NCBI GenBank assembly: GCA_964452105.1
Contig: CAYVLI010000044.1
Location: 1-11,719 of the forward strand
Length of the DNA: 11,719 bases
Direction: 5' to 3'
From: CAYVLI01 sp964452105 [NCBI: uncultured Nitrospinota bacterium]
GTDB taxonomy: Bacteria > JAUXIQ01
The notes below the pieces were generated by a model, which saw only the letters and a list, made by a program, of their open reading frames with translations, ran no database searches and was not told where the DNA came from. Positions 1 to 7,303 of this stretch are shown in pieces. A program made the translations under genes and the position numbers. Position 1 is the first letter of the stretch. Each line of letters begins with the position of its first letter.

Positions 1-1
1 A

Positions 2-77
2 TGGGGTGAGCGACGGGGCTCGAACCCGCAACCACTGGAGCCACAGTCCAGTGCTCCACCATTGAGCTACGCTCACC
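2..77 (-). tRNA. tRNA-His (anticodon GTG)
   Basis: Read on the minus strand this folds as a complete cloverleaf. The acceptor stem is GTGAGCG with CGCTCAC, the D arm is GCTC/GAGC, and the anticodon stem CTGGA/TCCAG encloses the loop CTGTGGC, which places GTG at positions 34-36. The T arm is GCGGG-TTCGAGC-CCCGT. A G sits immediately 5' of the acceptor stem opposite a C discriminator, which is the G-1:C73 identity pair peculiar to tRNA-His. The 3' CCA is encoded in the DNA (complement of positions 2-4). Confidence 0.97.
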
Positions 78-113
78 GCCATAGGTTTCCGATGTTCGAT
101 TCAACTCATCCAA

Positions 114-142
114 ATTATAAATGGAAAATCGGCGCAAGTCAA
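114..142 (-). promoter_or_regulatory. Sigma70-type promoter of tRNA-His
   Basis: On the minus strand TTGACT (complement of 137-142) is followed after exactly 17 nt by a perfect TATAAT (complement of 114-119). Transcription would start near 107, about 30 nt before the mature 5' end of the tRNA. It is the best promoter match in the window. Confidence 0.87.
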
Positions 143-327
143 CATCGTCGTTTCCTCCGGAATCCTGCGATTGCCCTGCCGAGGTAGCTGACATTAATAT
201 AAGAGATATGGAGAGCAGTTGCTCCAAAATCGCAATCTGGCTCCGAAAACCGCTAAAAGGGGGGTCCGGTATAAATCTCCCTGAGAAATCTTTTTAATGA
301 AAAGAAATTATTGGAATGATATATTAG

Positions 328-356
328 TTGATGACTTTGGGAGCGGAAAGCATAAT
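328..356 (+). promoter_or_regulatory. Candidate promoter of the sHSP-lon genes
   Basis: TTGATG at 328-333 and CATAAT at 351-356 are separated by 17 nt, a housekeeping-type pattern. The predicted start near 363 leaves a leader of about 66 nt. A second, weaker pair lies downstream: TTGTAT at 379-384 and TCTAAT at 401-406, spaced 16 nt. Confidence 0.5.
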
Positions 357-428
357 TCAACTAAATTATAAATAAAACTTGTATAACTTTAGCTCGACAC
401 TCTAATTTCAAGAATTGCTGGGGGAGTC

Positions 429-872
429 ATGAATCATATTAAAATTGACATCCAGAGAAACGCGGAGAGAATGCAAAACAAAATGGACCAGATGTTTGAA
501 CACCTGCTCAAACAGGCTAAATCCTTTTCCCTGCTCGCGGATAACGTATGGAGACCTTCTCTGGACGTTTATGAAACTTCCGAGGCGGTTATCATGCTGA
601 TGGAAATAGCAGGGGTGAGAAGGGATGACTTCTCAATAATTTTAGATAGGAACTATCTGATTATAAGAGGCCATAGAAGAGACCTCTCCGATCAGCCAAA
701 GATTCGTTTGCACCAGATGGAAATAGACTACGGAGTGTTCGAAAGGGTGGTCCAGCTATCCATATCCTACGATGAAAATGGTATTACAGCCTCATATAAT
801 GACGGCTTCCTTAAGATTACCGTCCCCAAGAAAAAAGAACAGACTCAAGGGAAAATTGATATATCTTCATAG
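429..872 (+). CDS. Small heat-shock protein (Hsp20/alpha-crystallin family)
   Basis: The 147-residue protein is an ATP-independent holdase that binds unfolding proteins in the cytoplasm and keeps them refoldable or degradable. Residues 1-40 form the variable helical arm (basic and Met-rich). Residues 41-135 are the alpha-crystallin domain, opening with WRPSLDVYET and closing with the family hallmark, here DGFLKITVPKK, where most members have nGvL. The short C-terminal tail contains I143-D-I145, which fits the I-x-I motif that docks subunits in oligomers. Length is normal for the family. The start is preceded by a G-run (GGGGGAG, 420-426) lying unusually close to the ATG. lon begins 49 nt after the stop, so co-transcription as a stress unit is likely. 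Family assignment is firm; the client range is unknown. Confidence 0.93.
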   Translation: MNHIKIDIQRNAERMQNKMDQMFEHLLKQAKSFSLLADNVWRPSLDVYETSEAVIMLMEIAGVRRDDFSIILDRNYLIIRGHRRDLSDQPKIRLHQMEIDYGVFERVVQLSISYDENGITASYNDGFLKITVPKKKEQTQGKIDISS

Positions 873-921
873 CCTACAACGAATTTATCATACGTATAAG
901 TGGTAAGGAGGTATCGCAGTC

Positions 922-3303
922 ATGGAACTGGATATTAAGAAAGGAACCGCTCAGCAGGATGAGACTTCCGGGGATGGAGCGCCGACAATCCCGAAACAGT
1001 TGCCCATCCTTCCCATAAAAGGAAGCGTAATCTTCCCGGACATGGTAATGCCTCTGGTCGTGGAAAAAGAGAGGTCCCTTAAACTTATAGATGATGTAGT
1101 GGTAAAAGACAAACTCATCGGCGTGGTGGCGGTCAAAGACCAGGAAACCAAGGACCCTGAGGTGGACCAGCTTTTCGAGTACGGGACAGCGGCCCTGGTG
1201 CTGAAAATGATAAAACTCCCCGATCATGGGAGCAACGTTCTGGTTCAGGGCCTAAAACGTATCAAAATCCTCAATTACGTCAACAAAGAACCCTACCTGC
1301 TGGCTGAAATAGAAGTTCTGGAAGAAAAGGCGGAAATGGACATCGAAATGGAGGCCCTGATGAGCAACATGAGGGCCCTCTTCCGCAAGATGATAGAGCT
1401 GGCTTCCTACCTGCCCCAGGAACTGGGCATCATGGTCATGAACATCGACAAACCGGGCAACCTGGCAGACCTGGTGGGCTCCTCTTTAAATATAAGCGTT
1501 CAGGATAAGCAGAAGTTGCTTGAAGCCCTGGACGTTAAAGTACGCCTGAAGGCGGTGCATGACATGCTGAACCGGGAGGTGCAGGTTCTGGAGCTGGGAA
1601 GAAAAATTCAGAGCGACGTCAAAAGTGAAATGGAAGACCGCCAGAGGGAATATTTTCTTCGTGAACAGCTCAAAGCCATCCAGAAAGAACTTGGAGAAGG
1701 CGATGAGCAGGCCGCCGAAATAGAAGACCTGAAGGAAAAGATAAAAGCCGCCGGCATGCCGGAAGAAACGGAAAAGACTGCCGAAAAGGAACTGGAGCGC
1801 CTGTCGCACATGTCTCCAGCCTCGGCCGAATATACCGTCTCCCGCACATATCTGGACTGGCTGGTGGAGCTTCCCTGGTCCAGGAGCACCGAAGACAACC
1901 TGAATATTAGCGTGGCCCAGGAGGTGCTCGATGAAGACCACTACGACCTCAAGAAAGTCAAGGACAGGATTCTGGAATACCTGGCGGTCCGAAAGCTGAG
2001 AGCTGACGCCAAAGGAGCGATCCTCTGCTTCGTGGGTCCGCCCGGCACGGGCAAGACCTCCCTGGGGAAATCCGTAGCCAGGGCCATGGGACGGAATTTT
2101 TACCGGCTGTCGCTGGGCGGAATGAGGGATGAGGCGGAGATAAGAGGCCATCGGCGCACCTACATCGGCGCTCTTCCGGGCAGGATAATACAAGGCATCC
2201 GCAGTGTAAACTCCAATAACCCCGTGTTCATGCTGGACGAAGTGGACAAGTTAGGCATGGATTTCCGGGGCGACCCGTCCTCCGCCCTGCTGGAGGTGCT
2301 CGACCCGGAACAGAACTTTTCCTTTACCGATCATTACCTGGCTCTGGGGTTCGATCTCTCAAAAGTCATGTTCATAGTGACCGCAAACATTATGGACACC
2401 ATTCCGCCTGCCCTGCGCGACCGTCTCGAAGTGCTCAGCCTGCCAGGATACACGGATTCCGAAAAGGTGGAGATCGCAAAGAAATATCTCATCCCCAAGC
2501 AGATAGAAGAAAACGGATTGAAACCTGAACACCTGCACATCGAGGATGAAGCGATAAAGAAGATAATACATTCCTATACCAGAGAGGCGGGGCTGCGAAA
2601 CCTGGAGCGTGAGATAGCCAAAATCTGCCGGCATATAGCCAAACTGGTAGCAGATGGAAAGGATGAGAGGGTGGTCATGACCGTGGGTAATCTCAGCGAG
2701 TCCCTCGGCCCTATAAGATTTTTCTCGGAGCTGGCAGAACGTACCGCAAATCCGGGAGTAGCTACGGGAATGGCCTGGACCCCCACCGGCGGCGACATCT
2801 TGTTCGTGGAAGCCACCAAGATGCCGGGTAAAAAATCGATGATACTAACCGGTCAACTGGGGGACGTTATGAAAGAATCCGCTCAGGCGGCGCTCAGCTA
2901 CATTCGAAGTAATGCCAAAGCGCTCAACATAGATGAAAACTTCTACGAAAACATAGACCTGCACATCCACGTTCCCGCCGGCGCCATTCCCAAGGACGGG
3001 CCCTCCGCAGGGGTAACCATGTTTACCGCTCTGGCTTCGTTGCTAACGGATAAGCCGGTCCGCAGCGACTTAGCCATGACCGGTGAAATAACCCTGAGAG
3101 GCGTGGTGCTCCCGGTGGGAGGTATCAAAGAAAAGGTGCTGGCGGCGCGACAGGCAGGAATAAAAACTATCGTTTTACCCAGGAAAAATGAAAAAGACCT
3201 GGCAGATATAGATCCCCCTTTGCGCGAGGGTATCGAGTTCCGCTTCGTCCAGAAAATGGACGAGATAATCCCCATAGCACTGAGTAACCGCACCGGCAAC
3301 TGA
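922..3303 (+). CDS. lon: ATP-dependent Lon protease (LonA type)
   Basis: Lon is a cytoplasmic hexameric protease that unfolds and degrades misfolded and regulatory proteins using ATP. At 793 residues it has the usual LonA length and domain order. The N-terminal substrate-binding domain begins near residue 27 ([16 protein letters not shown]) and is followed by a charged coiled coil at about 220-310. The AAA+ module has Walker A GPPGTGKT at 372-379 and Walker B VFMLDE ending at D439-E440. The C-terminal serine protease domain has the catalytic Ser695 in [10 protein letters not shown] and the Lys of the dyad in [10 protein letters not shown] (K738, 43 residues after the Ser as in E. coli). All key residues are present, so the enzyme should be active. 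AAGGAGGT at 905-912 supports the start. It follows the sHSP gene by 49 nt. The absence of a zinc finger or membrane segment excludes LonB. Confidence 0.98.
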   Translation: MELDIKKGTAQQDETSGDGAPTIPKQLPILPIKGSVIFPDMVMPLVVEKERSLKLIDDVVVKDKLIGVVAVKDQETKDPEVDQLFEYGTAALVLKMIKLPDHGSNVLVQGLKRIKILNYVNKEPYLLAEIEVLEEKAEMDIEMEALMSNMRALFRKMIELASYLPQELGIMVMNIDKPGNLADLVGSSLNISVQDKQKLLEALDVKVRLKAVHDMLNREVQVLELGRKIQSDVKSEMEDRQREYFLREQLKAIQKELGEGDEQAAEIEDLKEKIKAAGMPEETEKTAEKELERLSHMSPASAEYTVSRTYLDWLVELPWSRSTEDNLNISVAQEVLDEDHYDLKKVKDRILEYLAVRKLRADAKGAILCFVGPPGTGKTSLGKSVARAMGRNFYRLSLGGMRDEAEIRGHRRTYIGALPGRIIQGIRSVNSNNPVFMLDEVDKLGMDFRGDPSSALLEVLDPEQNFSFTDHYLALGFDLSKVMFIVTANIMDTIPPALRDRLEVLSLPGYTDSEKVEIAKKYLIPKQIEENGLKPEHLHIEDEAIKKIIHSYTREAGLRNLEREIAKICRHIAKLVADGKDERVVMTVGNLSESLGPIRFFSELAERTANPGVATGMAWTPTGGDILFVEATKMPGKKSMILTGQLGDVMKESAQAALSYIRSNAKALNIDENFYENIDLHIHVPAGAIPKDGPSAGVTMFTALASLLTDKPVRSDLAMTGEITLRGVVLPVGGIKEKVLAARQAGIKTIVLPRKNEKDLADIDPPLREGIEFRFVQKMDEIIPIALSNRTGN

Positions 3304-3366
3304 ACTTTACCAGTCCCATTAGAGGCTATATGCAAACAGGTGAAGGCGTCGCTTCAAACTTAGACT

Positions 3367-3371
3367 GGAGG
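3367..3371 (+). promoter_or_regulatory. Ribosome binding site fixing the crotonase start
   Basis: GGAGG lies 6 nt before the ATG at 3378. The frame is open from an earlier ATG at 3330, but that codon has no purine-rich site, and the 16 extra residues do not resemble the start of a crotonase. The internal start is therefore preferred. Confidence 0.75.
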
Positions 3372-3377
3372 AAAGAA

Positions 3378-4163
3378 ATGCCCGTCGAGTACACAACCGT
3401 TGCAGTGGAGAAACGAGGGCCGGTGCAGTGGGTAACCCTCAATAGACCCCAGAAGCGAAACGCCATCACCACGCAGATGGCCAGGGAAGTCAACTCCGCC
3501 TACAGGCAGGCCAGGGAAGACGATGAAGTCAGGGTGGTAGTGCTCACCGGTGCGGGGACCGTTTTCTGCGCAGGACTGGATCTGAAGGAGAACTGGGGGA
3601 TAGACGGACGCCGCCTGAGAGAGTTCGTTGACGTCTTTTACCGGGAAATGACCGATGTCGTTTACAGCCTGGGTAAACCCCTGATAGCAGCCATGAACGG
3701 CCCCGCCATAGCGGCAGGCAATTCCTTCGCATTTTCCTGCGACATGATCATAGCCTCCGACCGAGCCCGAATAGGATACACAGAGATAATCCGCGGCCTC
3801 ATACCGGCCATGCATCTCACCCTGCTGCCCCGAATTCTCGGAAAACACAGAGCCTTCGAACTGCTCTTCACAGGAGAACTGATAAGCGCGCAGGAGGCCT
3901 TTGAAAAAGGTATGATAAACAGGGTGGTTCCCCACGACAGCCTGCAAGAAGAGGTCACCAATATGGCTTTAAAGCTCGCCTCAAACTCTCCTCTGGTGAC
4001 CAGATACCAACGGGATGCCTTCTACCGCAGCATGGACATGGAATTCCGCAAAGGGATTATGGACGCAGCCGACATCCTCTGCATACTTGCCGACTCGGAA
4101 GATACCAGAGAAGGTATGAAGGCCTTCGCCGAGAAGCGCGAGCCGGTATGGAAGGGGCGCTGA
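3378..4163 (+). CDS. Enoyl-CoA hydratase/isomerase (crotonase) family protein
   Basis: The 261-residue protein has the crotonase fold, which stabilises a CoA-thioester enolate in an oxyanion hole. Visible landmarks are the LNRPQKRNAI segment (21-30), the first oxyanion-hole stretch FCAGLDLKE (63-71), the second stretch AAMNGPAIAAGN (104-115), and the C-terminal EGMKAFAEKREPVW of the trimerisation helix region. Of the two catalytic glutamates of rat mitochondrial enoyl-CoA hydratase, the second is kept (E136 in GYTEIIRG). The first (E144 in rat, in GGGCE) is replaced by Ser116. The usual IPGAGGTQ is IPAMHLT here. A plain syn-hydratase is therefore doubtful; an isomerase, hydrolase or other crotonase activity is possible. 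It starts 74 nt after lon and may be co-transcribed. It ends only 17 nt from the convergent ABM-like gene, with no clear terminator between them. Confidence 0.88.
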   Translation: MPVEYTTVAVEKRGPVQWVTLNRPQKRNAITTQMAREVNSAYRQAREDDEVRVVVLTGAGTVFCAGLDLKENWGIDGRRLREFVDVFYREMTDVVYSLGKPLIAAMNGPAIAAGNSFAFSCDMIIASDRARIGYTEIIRGLIPAMHLTLLPRILGKHRAFELLFTGELISAQEAFEKGMINRVVPHDSLQEEVTNMALKLASNSPLVTRYQRDAFYRSMDMEFRKGIMDAADILCILADSEDTREGMKAFAEKREPVWKGR

Positions 4164-4180
4164 AAACTCCATTTCGCTAT

Positions 4181-4474
4181 TTACGGAAGATCAGCTATTA
4201 CCTCATAGGTCTTAATGGTGGGCACATCCACCATGATCTCCGAATATTTGGCGTAAAACTGCTCGTTAAGCCCGCTCTCCGCGAAGTTCTTCATGTCCCG
4301 CACCGTCTCCCAGATGCTTATGGATAGCAGATCCTGGTCGCTCTCCAATACGTAGATACCCTTGCATCCCTTCATTTTTCGAGCCTCGCGAGCGGCCTCC
4401 TCTGCGAACTCCCTTGCGTCCTTAATCTTAAACGGCTTGATCTTGCTGCTGAAAACCCTTGCACACATATACAT
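4181..4474 (-). CDS. Small ABM-like (dimeric alpha/beta barrel) protein
   Basis: The 97-residue protein has the pattern of the antibiotic biosynthesis monooxygenase/heme-degrading superfamily. A first strand (MCARVFSSKIKP) leads into a long helix rich in Glu, Ala and Arg (about 17-36). The strands CKGIYVLES and LLSISIWET (around 37-57), a second helix with NEQFYAKYSEIM, and the final strand TIKTYEVI complete the ferredoxin-like fold. Members dimerise. Many are cofactor-free monooxygenases, but others only bind ligands, so no reaction can be assigned. GAGGGG lies 6 nt upstream of the first ATG, which supports this start over the second ATG two codons later. It is the last gene of a minus-strand run and lies 64 nt after the kinase-BON gene, with a hairpin in between, so transcription may be partly separate. 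Confidence 0.72.
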   Translation of the reverse strand: MYMCARVFSSKIKPFKIKDAREFAEEAAREARKMKGCKGIYVLESDQDLLSISIWETVRDMKNFAESGLNEQFYAKYSEIMVDVPTIKTYEVIADLP

Positions 4475-4501
4475 ATTTTTCCCCTCGGATCATTAAGAGA
4501 A

Positions 4502-4521
4502 TCGGGGCTCTTCAGCCCCGA
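4502..4521 (-). terminator. Hairpin between the kinase-BON and ABM-like genes
   Basis: TCGGGGCT and AGCCCCGA pair perfectly over 8 bp around the loop CTTC. The hairpin begins 17 nt after the kinase-BON stop on the minus strand. The following minus-strand bases (TTCTCTTAATG, with only a broken T-run) are weak for an intrinsic terminator. It may attenuate or stabilise transcripts rather than fully terminate. Confidence 0.5.
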
Positions 4522-4538
4522 CTTTCAGGTAAACCATC

Positions 4539-5375
4539 TCAATAGGGCGCCATAGGTGGGGTAAACTGCATGAGGGTCAGTTCGTTTATTACATCTTTTA
4601 CTCCTTCGATACTCCTGACCACCTCTTCGGCCCTCTCCTTTTCCAACTCGGTAGTGACATAACCGGTAAGATGCACAAACCCCTGAGGGGTAACGCTTAC
4701 ATTAATATTCCTCAGACTTTCATATTTGCCGCTTTTGATGGCGGCCTTGATCCTGCTGGCCAAAGCGAGTTTATTCAGGATACTCTGGGAAATCTCCCAG
4801 GAAGCCTCCAGATCCCTGACCTTGCTGGCTTCCGCAATGATATGAGCCGCCATATCGACGTCTAACTTGTCCATGCGCAGCACCATGTCGTAATAGTCAG
4901 GGTTGTTCCAGTCAGCGTCGAAGAGGGTCTTGAAGAAATGGGCCCTGTTGCGGTCGCTGTCGTTTATCATCTTCCTCGCCTTTTCCCCGTCCACCGAATA
5001 TCGTTCCGCTATTCTTTTTATCCGTCCTTCGAGGGACCCAGTTACGCGCACATGCAAAGCTCCAGGAACGTCTTTGAGGAAAACCTGTGCGCCTCCCCCG
5101 ACTATTACGACCTTCCCCTTTGCGGCGAATCCGTAAATCAGGGTACTCATCACGTCAAAATAATCGGCCCGCCTTCCGCCGAAAATGGATTCGAGGAAGC
5201 GCGGCCTTATCTCATCTATTCTTGCCAGGTCTTCGCTCTTCAGGGTGGGATATTTACTCGCTTCTTCTGTCAGCGTCTTTCTGTTCACAAAGTCATAATC
5301 GAGCAGTACGGATACCTTTCGGCCTACTTCATCCCCGCCTGCGCCCAACTGCCTCGAGATCGTGATTACGGCCAT
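4539..5375 (-). CDS. Cytidylate kinase-like protein with C-terminal BON domain
   Basis: The 278-residue protein is a two-domain fusion. Residues 1 to about 190 match the cytidylate-kinase-like P-loop family: ITISRQLGAGGDEVG (4-18) replaces the standard P-loop, followed by a helical lid region with R-rich stretches (GRIKRIAERY, 117-126) and DSDRNRAHFFKTLFDADWNN (139-158). The classical P-loop Lys is absent from the glycine loop, as I recall it is in this subfamily, so true CMP kinase activity is unproven. A linker helix leads to residues 203-268, a BON domain: short helix, then GFVHLTGYVTTELEKERAEE and SIEGVKDVINEL. BON domains usually occur in envelope proteins and are thought to contact phospholipids, but no signal peptide or membrane segment is visible here. 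GGGAGGGG precedes the ATG. It starts 33 nt after the flavoprotein-GNAT stop, so the two are very likely one operon. Confidence 0.85.
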   Translation of the reverse strand: MAVITISRQLGAGGDEVGRKVSVLLDYDFVNRKTLTEEASKYPTLKSEDLARIDEIRPRFLESIFGGRRADYFDVMSTLIYGFAAKGKVVIVGGGAQVFLKDVPGALHVRVTGSLEGRIKRIAERYSVDGEKARKMINDSDRNRAHFFKTLFDADWNNPDYYDMVLRMDKLDVDMAAHIIAEASKVRDLEASWEISQSILNKLALASRIKAAIKSGKYESLRNINVSVTPQGFVHLTGYVTTELEKERAEEVVRSIEGVKDVINELTLMQFTPPMAPY

Positions 5376-5408
5376 ATCCCCTCCCCTTCTACCAATATAC
5401 GGTAGAAT

Positions 5409-7199
5409 TTAATCCAGAGTCCGCTCCATGTGAATGAAATTCCCCCGTGCAAAGCCCAAAGAACGAAAGTAATCAACCAGATCTGCATCATTCCAGTTGA
5501 TCATTGCGTGCACACTGTGGATGTTATTCTTTCTGAAGTACTCAAACAGGGAATCGGCAAGCTTGCCTCCTATTCCCTTTCCTTGATACTTGGGGTCCAC
5601 TCCAAGTATCTCTATCCATCCGCTTAGAGGTATGTTGAACTCCCAACCACGCACATCTCCGAGAATGAACCCCACAATTTTCCCATCCACCTCTGCGGCC
5701 AGGCAGGCAGCGGGGTTTCTGTCTATATAGTTGGCGATTATGCCTTCCCAATAGACCTCATGCGCGCTGCCTGTAATTTTCTCATCTATACTTAGAACGC
5801 CCTCTATGTCTTTCATGCTCAACCTTCTAATCACGATCTCTTCCATTGTAAAACCCCTTCTTTTTAAAGGAGCAGGCACCTTCTTCCGCATACGCATCAA
5901 GGCGGCGATGAAGCTGTTCTTCTCCATGTAAAAACGGATGAACCTTATGAAGGTCTTCAGGCTCAGCGAGCCCCTGAGTATATTCCTGAAAGAATCGTGT
6001 CCGGAAACGGATTTGAACAGCGCATCGTAAGCCTCTGGTTCTTCTTTCGCGAAATTGAGTATGTGGCGCATGAAGCCCCACCTGGATGCCAGCTTGCACG
6101 AGGTGCGCACTCCCCAACCATAAAGATGGTCCTGCAGGAGGGCGGCGCACCTCTTCTGGTATTGAGACAGAGCTTCCTCGGAAACTCCGTTATGAATAAT
6201 CGTATCCGCCGCAACCACCCCCGTAAGAATGGCAGTGGATATGCCCTTGCCTTTGAAAGGCCGAAGCCAGCCCGTAGCGTCTCCCACCAGTATGTAGCCG
6301 CGTCCGTAAGGCTTCTTGCAGTGCCCGATGGGGAATCGGCCGACGTAGTAAAATAAATCCAGCGTCTCAAGCTCAGGAACGTATTCTCTGACCTCCGGCA
6401 GCCGAAGGAAGCTGTCCATATCCGCCGACCTTATCTTTTCACCGGCGATATTTATTATTATGTGATCGCCCTTGGGCGTGATTGCAGCGAATTCGACGCG
6501 GGGAATCTCACGGGGAAAGAGGAAGGCATAAATAATGTTGCCCAGCTTCTTTTCGATGAAACCCTTCTGGATGTGAAACTTGGCCACGAAAGTCTTGAGA
6601 TATCGTTTTGGGTGCCGGTAGCCGACCCCGGCTCGCTCAAAGATGTCTATCATGGCCTCGTCCGTTCCGAACGCACCCACCACTATATCCGCCCCGATGT
6701 AGTCGCTCTCGCTGTAAACCCTGGCGCGCTCCGAACAGGAATCTCCCATGAACTCCACCTCGATCACCCGGCTCCTTCTTATTTCGACGCCTGCGGAGGC
6801 GGCTCTTCTCAACATATATTCGTCAAACTTTATCCGCCTGACCGTGAAGGTGGGGCCCTCCGGATCCTCTCCCACCAGCAGGATGTCGTTCCCTCCGGCA
6901 TGGAGCCGGTAACCGTATATCTGCCGCTTCAAAAGCTCGACGGGCAGGATGATGTCCAGCTCTTCCGCAAGCATTTTCTCAATCGGCGGTGAGAGTACGC
7001 CGACACACGAGTTTTGATGAATGCCGAAATCTTTACCTTCATACAGCACAACTCTTATATCCAGTCCCGCCTTCCTGGCTTCTCTTTTCAACCGGATAGC
7101 GCAACTGGCGCCGCCAGGGCCGCCGCCGATGACCACAACCTTGGCGCCATTCCTTAACGTCCCTCCGCCCGGCTCATGTTGTGACTGCCCACGCTTCAT
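5409..7199 (-). CDS. FAD-dependent geranylgeranyl-reductase-like oxidoreductase fused to a GNAT acetyltransferase domain
   Basis: This is a 596-residue fusion. The N-terminal Rossmann motif is VVVIGGGPGGASCAIRLK (21-38). The second FAD-contact motif is YILVGDATGWLRPFKGKG (302-319), with G306-D307 contacting the ribityl/phosphate region. YAFLFP at 224-229 resembles the YxWxFP signature of geranylgeranyl reductases, with Trp replaced by Phe. This places the first ~440 residues in the p-hydroxybenzoate-hydroxylase-fold reductases acting on isoprenoid or lipid double bonds. Residues ~455-596 are a GNAT domain: motif A is ILGVDPKYQGKGIGGKLADS (531-550), with the acetyl-CoA loop Q539-G-K-G-I-G544, and it ends NDADLVDYFRSLGFARGN. 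The frame is continuous across the joint (basic linker MRKKVPAPLKRRGF, 437-450). The start carries a weak GGAG. It leads a minus-strand run with the kinase-BON gene. Electron donor and both substrates are unknown. Confidence 0.88.
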   Translation of the reverse strand: MKRGQSQHEPGGGTLRNGAKVVVIGGGPGGASCAIRLKREARKAGLDIRVVLYEGKDFGIHQNSCVGVLSPPIEKMLAEELDIILPVELLKRQIYGYRLHAGGNDILLVGEDPEGPTFTVRRIKFDEYMLRRAASAGVEIRRSRVIEVEFMGDSCSERARVYSESDYIGADIVVGAFGTDEAMIDIFERAGVGYRHPKRYLKTFVAKFHIQKGFIEKKLGNIIYAFLFPREIPRVEFAAITPKGDHIIINIAGEKIRSADMDSFLRLPEVREYVPELETLDLFYYVGRFPIGHCKKPYGRGYILVGDATGWLRPFKGKGISTAILTGVVAADTIIHNGVSEEALSQYQKRCAALLQDHLYGWGVRTSCKLASRWGFMRHILNFAKEEPEAYDALFKSVSGHDSFRNILRGSLSLKTFIRFIRFYMEKNSFIAALMRMRKKVPAPLKRRGFTMEEIVIRRLSMKDIEGVLSIDEKITGSAHEVYWEGIIANYIDRNPAACLAAEVDGKIVGFILGDVRGWEFNIPLSGWIEILGVDPKYQGKGIGGKLADSLFEYFRKNNIHSVHAMINWNDADLVDYFRSLGFARGNFIHMERTLD

Positions 7200-7303
7200 T
7201 CAGCCTGCTCCGAAACCTCACACAAAAACGTCTGCTTATCATGTATCTATAACATAATAATATACCCTATTCGGGAATTACAGCTTTTGAAGCCAATAGG
7301 TTT

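Larger units (their letters stand above)
78..428. other. Intergenic region between tRNA-His and the sHSP gene
   Basis: The gap between the divergently transcribed tRNA-His and sHSP genes has no convincing open frame. It holds the tRNA promoter at 114-142 and a candidate plus-strand promoter at 328-356. The last 70 nt before the sHSP start are AT-rich. No full CIRCE element (TTAGCACTC-N9-GAGTGCTAA) and no sigma32-type promoter were seen. Nothing else could be assigned between about 145 and 325. Confidence 0.6.

Noticed and set aside
391-428. TTAG...CTAA and TTCAAGAA in the sHSP leader as CIRCE or heat-shock elements
   Set aside because: The arms are only 4 bp and do not match TTAGCACTC-N9-GAGTGCTAA. 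TTCnnGAA is a eukaryotic element and occurs by chance.
1486-2193. Long minus-strand frame inside lon
   Set aside because: The plus-strand frame is unmistakably Lon, so the opposite frame is a codon-usage shadow.
7262-7303. CCTATT/AATAGG hairpin after the secreted-protein gene
   Set aside because: Six pairs closing a loop of more than 20 nt, with no clear T-tract; not supported as a terminator.
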